Shown here piece by piece: positions 12,701-24,700 of a stretch of 64,000 nt of DNA. The number at the start of each line of letters is the position of its first letter. Position 1 is the first letter of the stretch. The notes beneath the pieces are model-generated. The model did no database searches. It was not told the DNA's origin and worked only from the letters and a program-made list of their open reading frames with translations. Source of the DNA: Planococcus citri (taxonomy: Eukaryota; Arthropoda; Insecta; Hemiptera; Pseudococcidae); NCBI RefSeq assembly GCF_950023065.1, contig NC_088679.1, positions 32,364,001-32,428,000 on the forward strand. The letters are read 5' to 3'. The position numbers and the translations under genes were made by a program.

Positions 12701-15700
12701 TAAAAAAATGTGATTGAATGATCAGTTGAAACTATGTAGGTACCTTAAAAATTTGATCATTGAAGTCGATTTTATGGAGCTTATGATTTTAGAAAGGAAC
12801 TGTAGCGTTTTAAAAAACTGCTGCATTGACCTGACGAGGGAACCTCTTGAGGTTTCCGAATCCCATTTGAAAGGGTTCACGATATTTGGAAACAGGCAAC
12901 AGCACAGTTTGAACCTTCCGTAAGAAGAATTTTAACAGCCTAAATTGATTTTTCGATTTTCGACGAGTTTTTCAAAATCCAAAATTGATGATTTTCGGTG
13001 ATTTACTTAAGTATGCACGCATTATGCGTGAGAAGACCGACTTTCCTTCAAATACAAATCTTTTACGAACAAATTGAGTCACCTTTTTTTAGAACATTTG
13101 TATAGTAATTGATCTGTTTACAATCGAATCGATAAATAAATTGAATGATTTCCTTGGTGAATCATTCGCAAACGGATCAATTAATTTACGATCGAATCGG
13201 TTTTGTGAAACTATTGTAGGAATTGATCTGTTTTCGAGCGAAGTGAATCGAATCGAATCGAATCATTCACAACCGATTGAACAAATTGATTGATTTCTAG
13301 GCGAATCATTCGCGAACGAGTTGATCAATAGTTACTGAATCATTCACGAACGAATTGATTCGTATGAGTGACTGGTTCGCGAACGAATCGATTCATTTAC
13401 TCAAGTTTTGATGAATCATTCGCGAACGAATTGATTTGTATAAGTGACTCGTTCGTGAACGAATTGATTCGTATAAGTGACTTGTTCGTGAATGAATTGA
13501 TTCATTTACTCAATTTTTGATGAATCATTCGCGAACGAATTGATTCGTATGAGTGACTGGTTTGCGAACGAATCGATTCATTTACTCAACTTTTGGTGAA
13601 TCATTCACGAACGAATTGAATAATTTTTAGTGAATCATCCGCGAAAGAATTGAATAATTTTTGGTAAATCATTCGTGAACGAAGAATTGAATAATTTTTG
13701 GTGAATCATTCGCGAACGAATTAATTCATATAAGTGACTCGTTCGCGAACGTGTCGATTCGTATAAGTGACTCATTCGCGAACGAATTGATTCGTATAAG
13801 TGACTCATTCGCGAACGAATTGATTCGTATAAGTGATTTGTTCGTGAACGAACCGATTCATTTACTCAACTTTTGGTGAATCATTCACAAACGAATTGAA
13901 TAACTTTTAGTGAATCATTCGCGAAAGAATTGAATAATTTTTGGTGAATCATTCGCGAATGCATTGAATCATTTTTAGTGAATCGTTCGCGAACGAATTA
14001 ATTCATATAAGAGTGATATAAGTGACTTGTTCGCGAAAGTGTTGATCCGTATAAGGGACTCGTTCGCGAACGAATCGATTCATTTACTTAATTTTTGGCG
14101 AACCTGGGTCAATCATTCGTGAACGAATTGATTCCTAAATTGAAGAATTGATCAATTTGTTTGCGAACGGTTCTTTTAAAAAAAAATCAATCAATTCGTT
14201 CATGAATGATTCCCTGGAATGAATTAAATCAATTTATACGTGAACAATTCGTCAGATCCACTCGTTAATAAACGATTCGTTAGGAATGGTGGAGGCTTTG
14301 AGAGATTTCAAGTTTTATCGAAATCGGTTCAGCTGTTTTCTACGAGTAGGTAATGACTAATGATAAGTTTTAAAAAATTGTTTTCGCTCGATGAACTTGG
14401 AAACTTTGAGCTTTTGAAACATGATGATGACGACGAAATGCTCAGCTAGTGGCCTATTGTGATGAAATTTCAAATTTGATCAAAATCGACTCAAAGGTTC
14501 CTAAGAAATTAAATTTTAAATGAATCGAAAATTTCCAAGCTGAATTTTAAAAAGTGAAATTCTACATAAATCACTATGCAAAAATGTATTTTAAAAATAA
14601 CCAAAAAAATGTATTAAAAATTGCTACAAAAAATTTTTATTTGAAATAATCACGAAAAAAGTTCCAAACTAAAATCATCATTGAACACTTCTAAATCACC
14701 ACAAAAAATGTCCTTGAAATCATAAAAAAAAATTAATTAATTTGTTAAATCCTCGAAAAAAAGTCATTAGAATTCAACACTAAAAATCAATTTAAAATCA
14801 CCACGAAAAGTTCTCAACTGAATTTTAAAAAATTCAATTCTGAATTATTAGGTGAAAATTTATTCATTTAAAAATAATCACGAAAAAATACCAAACTAAA
14901 TCATCACAGAATAATTCGATCATTACGTGTAAAATCACCACGAAAAAATATGCATTTGTGACCATAATGAAAACACATTCAACCAATGATGAAATATCCC
15001 TGACAAAATACATATTTTTTTCAATTTCAAAACCAAACATGAGGGAAAGAAAGGTGTTCGTTCTTAAGTTTAATTACTTAATAATTACCTATCATTATTG
15101 GGTGGAAAAATCACCAGAATGTTTTCATAGACCTTTAAAATTTTTTTCAGTGTCTGGCGATCCCCTGGTGAATTCTGATGGCTTCACCAAGGATTCACCA
15201 TGTAGATTTCATATTATGTTTGTTCTTTGTATTTGATTTTCGTATTGGGTAAACCGTTCACAACTTTCACGAATTGACTCGAGTAATTGATTTCAAATCC
15301 GTACTTAATTGCTTGGTTGGTCATCTCCTCAAATTGAGGTTTAAAAAATTGAAAAAATTCAGATCCATTACTTTCATTACTCCTCCCACTCCTATCCATC
15401 CATAACCCCCGCTTGCCTCTGAGCTTCGAATTTGAGATCTGTTTTTTCTAATTTCTTCTAAAAAGAATTCATCTCCCTTCTCCATATTATTTTACTCGTA
15501 GATGGCCCAAGATGGGAAATAATAATCTTAGTTTGCAATAACGTGAAAACGTTGTGCTTCCAAATGAAATAAACTGAGTGAAAATTTCCTCAAATTGAAA
15601 TAGATTTTCAAAAGCTTATATCATTAAAACAATTGCCATATCCTAAGGTACGATACTGCACCTAGAATAAATACGACTCGACGCGTAAATAAACGTCAGT

Positions 15701-18700
15701 TATAAGTGAATAGATAGATAGTTTGGCATCATTCGACGAAAATCTCAACTTGTCTAGAGAGTCGTATTCCCAGTACCTACTTAAAATAATTGCATTATTA
15801 GCAACGGGCGACAACGACGACGCGCCGGATAAGGATACCCATCCTGAGCGAGTGACGCCTGAAATAAAAAATAATTTCTTATAGTATTGCCACCCGAAAC
15901 GATTCTACGTATATAGAGACGTGTTGTACCATCCTCCTTATACTACATGTGGGGGATACGAATGAGTATACGTATAGTATATACTGCTCTGTGCCGGTAA
16001 AAAAAAAGAAGTAAAAATTGCTAGAAAAGAAAAAAAAAACACACAGCAAGAAAAAAAAATCGTAGCGCCGTAAGCTTATAAAATAAACCGGATAACTGTG
16101 AAATTTCAAATAGGTACACTTTTCAGTTTACTAATGGAAAAATCTTTTCGTAATGTTGTTACTTTTGAAATGTGCCAATGGCGAAGTCGAGTTACAAAAC
16201 GAAATTGAAGTAATCCGCTCGAAAATTAAATATCCGCCGGGATAGCTAAAGTGCGCTTCTTGATCTTTACACACAAAATGACGAATTTCGGTCGGTAATG
16301 TAGCGTATACTTTTCGTCCGTTAAAAGCATTATAGTCGTATATTTGAAATGATGATGCTTCGCGCTCGTAGTAGTATCGTAAATTGACGAGTATCTTTTT
16401 TAAACGCCTATAAAAAATATTCACGTGTCTGAGTTACCTTTCTGGGCATTTCTCTATGTGAAGGCTCGATGGATAAATTGAGGCATGTACGTATGTTATT
16501 CATGTACAAAGATTCTTATTTACTCAAGTGCATATATTTGCATAAGCAGTTCGTCGCAAATACAAATTTTCATGTGACCTGATCAATTTTTCATCAACTT
16601 AGACCGGAAATGAGATCCGACTTTTCAATTTTGCTCAACATTTTTCATTTTACTGTCTTTTTTGGAGACTAGTTTTCAGGACACAATAACCATTTTTTGT
16701 CTTAATTAAAATTCCAAAAAATTCCAAAAATTATGAGGTACCCAACTACCCAGTTTGGTTTTATTCAAATTCGAGAGTTCCAGTTCAAAAATTTTCCAGA
16801 TTAGTAAAAAAAAAACAAACAAAAAAAACCACGCACACAGAAGGACAAAAAGTGATCTTCGAGCAGGAATTTTGAGGTGGGAAATTTCATTTCGTCTTCC
16901 TCTCCCCCCTCTCTAATGATAATTTTTTCATGCTGAGAAAAGTATTTGGAGATGAATGTTTATTGTTTGGTCACAATTCATGAGTATGAAGAGTTTTGTC
17001 GGTTATATTGGTAAATTTTTGAATAGAAGGCAAGCGGCTTCTGCGCCAGGAATGATAATATTGAACTTTTGGTTGGTTTTGAAATTGAGAAAACTATTTT
17101 GAGAGGGATATTTACCTAATCATTGGTAGATTGCGACTGAAGAGTCACGATGAAAAATTTTGTGACCCCCTCCCCTTAAAAAAATGAAAATGACATCGAT
17201 AATCACGTTTTGAGATACAATTTCAATTTCAGCAAATTAACGAGTAATATTTTCGAGGACCAAAATTTTTCAAAAAACTGTAAAATGCTGAAGAATGCAA
17301 ACAGACAGGTGCGCTTTTCTGGGAATTTCCTGTTTCCATTTTTAATTGAAAGCAAGGCGGGTTTCTGCATACCTACCATTTTTTGATAAATTCGATCCCA
17401 ATTTACTTTTTCAAAAATAGTCTGAAAACGTATCTACCATTTGCTGGAATGACCAGAACAAAAAACATTCAGAGTTGCAATTTTTCTGAAGCTGCTCCCT
17501 TCCTTCCCTCTATCGGAGCCCTCAATCGCAGTCAAAATACAAAAAAAAATTGAACAATTTTTCCAAAGCTCTGAGTTTAAATATCTGCTTGTTTTTTGAA
17601 TACAACTTCTTGAGGCCGCTCCAGCCGCCCAATAACTAAACTCTGCAGTCGCTTAAGTATCTAATACATAAATTTTACAATTTTTGGAGAATTTTTAAAA
17701 ATCCAAAAATGACGATTTTCTGAAATTTTCGGCTTTTCTATGTTTTTAATTTTTGGAATACTTAAAGATAATAAAAATCAGTTTTGAAGCTAATAACAAC
17801 TCCTACAAACCAAATTCTACCATTTCCAGACCTTCAGGGGCCTCCATCATAATTTTAGATTTTTTTAGAATTTTTGAAGTTCTCCATGTAGACGTGTAAA
17901 TTACTTTGTAACTATACCTACTTACAGTATGACACAAAAATAGTGCTCGGTGGCTTTTATTTCCAAGTGGAAAGAGTTGGCGAGATGAAAGAAGCGGCGT
18001 TGAGCAGGAAAAAATTTGTGGCTTTCAAAAGCGACCTCGAAAATTTCGGGTCCATGCACAGGGTGTCCACAAATTGAAAAATCGGTTTGGTCAAAAAATT
18101 CAGACTGGTTTTTATTGGCGCAATGTATTCTACACACTAAGGCGACAAAAACGTGATATGAATTTTTTGAAACCGGTTCATTAATTTGCAACCAGTTCAC
18201 AAAAAATACCCAAAAGTTGTGGATCGGGAAAAAACTTTGAAACAAAGAGTTGTAGAGCGTGAAAAATTGAACTATTTTCGCTGATCGGATTTTGAAACCG
18301 GTTCACTATTTTGCAACCAGTCATCAAAAATTACCTAAGATTGGAGATTGAGAAAAAAGCTTTGAACAAAAGTTGTACGGCGTAAAAAATAACACAATTC
18401 TGTTCAACCACATTTTGAAACCGGTTTATTGGTTTGCATTTGAATGGTGCTTTTCAAGAAGGTCCTATCGACAAAAAACTGGTTTTGAGAAAAACGCATT
18501 TTTATATTTCAGTGTTTTGCCATTTTGGTTTAAAATGATATAGCGAGCTCCGGTTTTTTTTTGTTGAACAGAAGCATCTTTCCACTATTTATTTCCTGCG
18601 TAGTAATTTTTTTTCCACCACCACCATTTCCATGGGAGCGCTTTACAAAAGAGACCTCGATAGGACCTTCTTGAAACGACAGGACCTTCTTGCGGTTATT

Positions 18701-21700
18701 CACCTAAAAATCGATTTTATTCCTTCTCAAACCCACCAAAAACATGAAATAGTCACTCTTGAGTAGTAATTTTCAACGCAGAATTCAAATTTTGAGTCAA
18801 TTTTGCCCCTCGACCCCCAGGGGGGGGGGGGGGTGGTACCAAATGAAAATTTGGGGAAAATGTGAAAAAATCGAGTATAGTGTCAAAATCTTGATACTTT
18901 GAGTTAAAAACCACGATTTTTGAGTCAATTTCCCTCGTAGCCCCCCAGGGGGGTGGTACCAAATGAAAATTTGGGAAAAATGTGAAAAAATCGAGTATAG
19001 TGTCGCAATCTTGATACTTTGGGTTAAAAACAACGATTTTTGAGTCAATTTCCCTCGTAGCCCCCCAGGGCCAGGGAGGAAGGGGGTGGTACCAAATCGA
19101 AATTTGGGGAAAACAGTGAAAAAATCGAGCTACGAGGGAAATTGACTCAAAAATCGTTGTTTTTAACCCAAAGTATCAAGATTTCGACACTATACTCGAT
19201 TTTTTCACATTTTCCCCAAATTTTCATTTGGTACCACCCCCCCTTGGGGTCGAAGGGCAAAATTGACTCAAAATTTGAATTCTGCGTTGAAAATTACTAC
19301 TCAAGAGTGCCTTCTGGTATAGTTGTGATCAACCATTTCGGAGAAGAAGGTAATGCGCGCATTTTCCAGTTGCGTTTCCTAGCCAACTTCATTATAGCTG
19401 CTGTTTGTGAACAACACCACATGGAGCGCTGCGGTTTGCACCATCTTGTGTAGAAAACGTCAGAGATTCAAATTTCATGAACTCCTCAAAAAGGTCCTAT
19501 CGGTCGATAGGACCTTCTTGAAAAGCACCATTCATTTAGCAACCAGTTTTTGACAATCACTTAAAAATTGAAGATGAAGAAAAAAGCTTGAAACAAAAGT
19601 TGTAGAGCGTAAAAAATTGAACCATTTTTGCGGATCGGATTTTGAAAATGGCTAATTAATTTGCAACCTGGTAACTTTCGAGGGCTAGCCGCGAATTAAT
19701 CAACCTTGTGATGAGCAGATATGCCCTGACTGCCGTAGGTGGTCACTATTGTAACTATTCCTATAGTGATACTTCATATAATAACTGGTTTAGAGGTAGT
19801 GGGGAAAGGTTACGTACGTAAATTACCGCGATCCTGGGTCTGGACCAGGATGGCGAAAAATACCTTCTTCACTACCTGTGCAAGATCTCGAGCTCTCGGT
19901 ACAGTGGTCAACCATCTAGACTATTTTAGGCTTCGGCCTCCTTGCACTTTAACCCTAAGTATTACCCGCTTGTTCGGTGTGAATTTGTGTCAATTAACGT
20001 AAACGTGATTAAGATTCAATGAATTAGCGCGATTTATGGTATTTTGGATCATCTCTCATTTGTCGACCATGAGAGTATGTACCCAGTTTCAAAATGTATT
20101 ACGATATAGAGTACAGAATCGTCGTAGGTACATGGACCCCTTAATTGCAGACGATTAACGCGAATAGTTGGGTATGAGTTGGAACACTCTCCACCAATCA
20201 CATTATTTATGCTTTTATTGCTAATAATGTAGAAGCGTCTCGTAAGTAGAGAACCTTTTCATATATTTTAGATATATTACCTACTTACGAGCAGAGTAAG
20301 GATTAATATTTATGATTAGATAATTTTAATCTGGCCTAAATCTTTAATTTATTCTCATGTGTGCCAGGATTAATCATCCTGAGTAAATTCGTCCCCTGCA
20401 TAATGTAATCTAGAGCTAATCATCTATTTTATGATACCGTATTAATTCACCTTGTGTATTTTAGAATTAATACCTTATGATATTCACGACGTATTATACA
20501 GTGCATTGATATTTACTTCATCAATAAATCTCTATAGTATTGTTGTCTCGTAACTAATTTATTGGTTATGGAGTTCAGAAAAAATCTAGTGTGTATAGTG
20601 AACCAAAGGTAATTATGGTTGCATAGTAATATGTAATCAGGTATAGGAGATTTCTCACCCCTTAGGAAAGTATTTCATGCCATCATTCTCTAAACCAAAC
20701 AGTCTCATAATTCTTCCTAATACCACTAATTACCTATCTCACTATTACAACCTCAAAATCTGATTAGCGAAAATTCCACACTCTACAACACTTATGTTTC
20801 AAACTTTTTTTTTCGATCTCCAATTTTAGGTAATTTTTGACGACTGGTTGCAAATTAGTAAACTGGTTTCAAAATCCAATCAGTGAAAATGGTTCGATTT
20901 TTCACGCTCTACAACTTCTGTTTCGAGCTTTTTTTTCTATCTCCAATTTTTAGGTGATTGTCAAAAACTGGTTGCTAAATCCGAACCAATGAACTGGTTT
21001 CAAAATGTTATTAGACAGAATTGTGCAATTTTTCACACTCTACAACTTTTGTTTCAAGCTTTTTTTCTCTCATCTCCAATTTTAGGTAATTTTTGACGAC
21101 TGGTTGCAAAATAGTGAACCGGTTTCAAAATCCGAGCAGCAAAAATATGTAGTTCAATTTTTCACGCTCTACAACTTTTGTTCCAAGCTTTTTTCTCTAT
21201 CTTCAATTTTTAGGTGATTGTCAAAAACTGGTTGTTAAATGCAAACCAATAAACCGGTTTCAAAATGTGATTGAACAGAATTGTGTTATTTTTTACGCCC
21301 TACAACTTTTGTTTCAAGTTTTTTTCTCAATCTCCAATTTTTGGGTATTTTTTGTTAACTGGTTGCAAATTAATGAACCGGTTTCAAAAAATTCATATCA
21401 CGTTTTTGTCACCTTAGTGTGTAGAATACATTGTGCCAATAACAACCAGTTTGAATTTTTTGACCAAACCGATTTTTCAATTTGTGGACACCCTGTGCAT
21501 GGGCCTGAAATTTTTAAGGTCGCTTTTGAAAGCCCTTATTTTTCCCAGCTCAACGCCGCTTCATTCATCTCGCCAACTCTTTCCACATAGAAATGAAAGC
21601 CAACGAGCACTACTTTTGTGTCATACTGTATATCTAAAAACCTAGTAATTTTTTTTTTTTGAAAATCAAAGGGTCAAAAATAAGAAAAAATCAAAACTTT

Positions 21701-24700
21701 ACCAAACTGAACTAGAAAGCTGAAATTCGAGATGCGCCATATTTTCGACCCGCCAAACGAATTGGAATCGGTTTCGAACTATTTTGATTAGTTCTGAAAC
21801 CTTCAGCAGATTTTTAAAACTTGAAATTTCTACAAAAATAATAGGTACAATGGTACATATGTATTTTACGAACCTTAATTTCAACATACTGAGTCGACTA
21901 TAGAGGTAGTTTCAAGTCGTTTTGGAGCCTCCATCGACTTTTTGGAAATTCCTGCGAATTATCAAAAATTGCTGGTCAAAAAACCACCCTGGAAGTGTTC
22001 GGTTGGAGATGGGCTCAAATGTAGATAAACTTGTTAAACAGGTCGAGAATAAGCCAGAACTCGATATCCAACTGCCCATACTTACTATTGATTTACAAAG
22101 CTTCAGGCGAAATCGAAAATCGCGTTTGAAATTCCAGAATGGTTCGAAATGTGAAATTTGTATCGGAAGGTTTAGTTCTAGACAAGTTACAGCCATTCGT
22201 GCGAATTTCAAAAGTATCTCTACAAATAGAAAATGTTTGTTTTTTTTTTTGAATTTTTCTCTTCAAGTATGCTGCTCTAGGTGTTCGCCTGAAAATCGCC
22301 TTAAATGTGGACCAACTCATTAAAAAATTTTCAAAATAAGCCACTATTCGATTTTTAGCGGCTGAAATGAAATTCTTCGCCATCTTCGGAAATCTGAAGA
22401 GGCACTGTAGGTTCAAAACATTCCCTCATCAGCAAACTTGGAAACAAAAAATTTTCCAATGAGCAGCACCTTCGAATTTCAAGTTAGGCAAACACGCATA
22501 CTTATACACAGGATAAATTGCCTACTCATCAATTTGAAGGCGGCTCATTTGTTACGGTACACCCTGTATAAGTAAGTAGGTGGATATCGAAACTCGACGC
22601 GTCGCAAGCCACCTCAAAATTTCCGTCGCCTCGCAATGAAATAAAAAAAAAGTAACAAAACAACTTCCATAGGAACAAGCTCGAGAATTATTTCACATCC
22701 AAAATAGAATTTTTTTAACGCATTCCATCACCACCCGCACCCTCAAACGGTTGTTGGTTTTTGTCGCATAAACCAACCATTTCGTACAATCATAACCATA
22801 CGTTATCTTTGAAATAATGGCGAAAACCGCCTCCGTTTTGAAATTCGATAGTAAGCTATTTCGCCGACTATAAAAATCGCTCTTTTGAATTCGTATTCGT
22901 ACGTACGGTATTTATTTGTTTTATTTTTTTATTTTTAAATTCACGCACAACGCAACGCGGCCCAAGCTAAAACACTTAAACGGATGATTTGTATAAATTG
23001 GTGGAAAATTTAACGCCTATACTAAGGGTAAAAATGGCAGACAATAAGGGCTCGTGCGGTGGATCGGTAAATTTGAGTTATTTATCCGCGACGTAGTGCT
23101 TTTTGCCATTGCTTTACTATGCAGAAAAATAAATTGCTCTTTAAATAGAATAACTTATCGGTGTACGTTTATCTCGTCGATAATATATTGAGCAAAAATC
23201 TCCCCGAAATTCTCCCGGCCTTCATCGTCGCGATTCTCTTATATTGAAATGAGTAGGTATAAGGTACCTCTACCTATACGTTTTTCTCTGTGTACACACA
23301 TAAAAATTCATAAGGGAATATGCATTCTCGTACGTATCCACTTTCGCATACGAATCGTACGATTAAAGTGCAAAATCGATACGTAAATATGCACCTATTA
23401 TTACCATAACGGTTAATCCGAAGCCGGAGGCATTTTATTATTGAAGGTTTTGATTTAGGTACGTAAATCTAATACCGAGGATGTTTTGCATTTTTTTTTT
23501 TTTTTACCTGTTGATAATCTCCGTATTTGCTTTGGTACTCGAATACGTAAAAATACGAGTTTCGATGAGCGGACGAATGCAAATCGGCGGTTTGCGTTAC
23601 TGGAGCTACGTACTGAGCATCTGAAATAGCTTCCAGAGTTTCGTCTCTTATATTGATCGGATGCTGGATCGGACGTTCCCATTCTGTATATTCGTTGACT
23701 ACAGTTGCTAAAATTTCCGATAAATGATATCTGTGAAAAAAATATCATCGGTTACATATACTCTCAAGGAACAAATTTTTTACTCAATACAAGAAACATA
23801 GGTAGGTAGGTAGGTAGGTAGGTAGGTAGGTACTCAACGAAGAAACATATATACGGAACACGAGTCTTGGAATTTCTTCATAAGTAGGTTATAAAAATCG
23901 TTCAACGAGAGAAAAAAAAACAACAACCTACCGATATCTAAAACGAATAAATAAAAAACGAATTGTCAATATCGAGATCGACTGTTTTTATTTTCGTCTC
24001 GCGATTGAAATAACTCGTGTTTTGTCTTCGAGTTATTATTTTTTGTTTTGAAGGCTACGGAACGTGAAAAAATATAAATTGCTACGTCGAAATTCTTGAC
24101 AGTGGAATTTTTCAAATATTTGACTCCTGTTTAACTTCCATACTGATTATTTATATTATTTTTTCATAACGATCTTATTCTTATAGGTTTACTTATACTA
24201 GACGTTTTGACAGTTTAGCTACCAACTTCTTCTCACCGTTTCATTGAAAGTACGTATTCCACCAACCAAAATGTTTTAGTCGTTAGAATGATAGAATTAA
24301 GAAAATAAAGGCGACGGAAATGTTAAACGTTCTCAAGGATAATGGAGATATTCATCATGAAATATTAGACAAGCAGCTTAATTATCTGTGTACAATATTT
24401 ACCATTGGGAGTTCAATTAGAGAGTGAGAATGAAAATATTGGAATTATCGTGGCCCCATCTGGGAGTATTAAGGCAGTTCTCTATTCTGAGAGTATTGAT
24501 GGAAGGCCCTTCACCTCAAACAACTTGACTAAAAATCGAAAATTCCAAATCAGCCATGTGACTAAAATTTAGTAACCAATGGATCATATTTGAACGACAA
24601 GTAGCTTATGAAAGAATATGCCTACCTAATGAATGAATATTTGGGTGTAAACTTATCAGGAAGATGTAAGATAAAATCAAAATCATACATATTTCCAGGC

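Larger units (their letters stand above)
17925..21628. mobile_element. Large inverted-repeat DNA element with TA target duplication
   Basis: The termini are CAGTATGACAC (17925 onward) and GTGTCATACTG (ending 21628), each flanked by TA (17923-17924 and 21629-21630). TA duplications and CAGT ends are the usual mark of the Tc1/mariner superfamily. The arms match in inverted orientation for several hundred bases. Each arm contains tandem units of about 120 bases marked by AAACCGGTT, GCAACCAGT and TTGTAGAGCGT. No transposase frame is visible, so it is non-autonomous. Its left arm is interrupted by a second element (18442-19533). Confidence 0.8.

Noticed and set aside
16131..16424. A 97-codon minus-strand open frame as a possible extra neuroligin exon
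   Set aside because: It has no matching motif, and the flanking exons (23730-23508 and 12555-12404) already join in phase 0 into the family order.
17922..21645. Two open frames (17922-18245 minus, 21267-21590 plus) with nearly the same 107-residue translation, as if a conserved gene family
   Set aside because: They are the inverted arms of one DNA element. Similarity holds equally at the DNA level and extends beyond the frames, and the translation has no family motif.
21912..22416. Overlapping open frames of 99-133 codons on both strands
   Set aside because: They lie in the dispersed TGGAGCCTCCA repeat, and similar frames appear in its other copies at 58.0-58.8 kb. Both strands are open, which argues for repeat composition rather than coding.
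23455..23748. The 97-codon minus-strand open frame over the exon at 23730-23508
   Set aside because: It is out of frame with the conserved neuroligin protein, which reads in another frame of the same strand between good splice sites.
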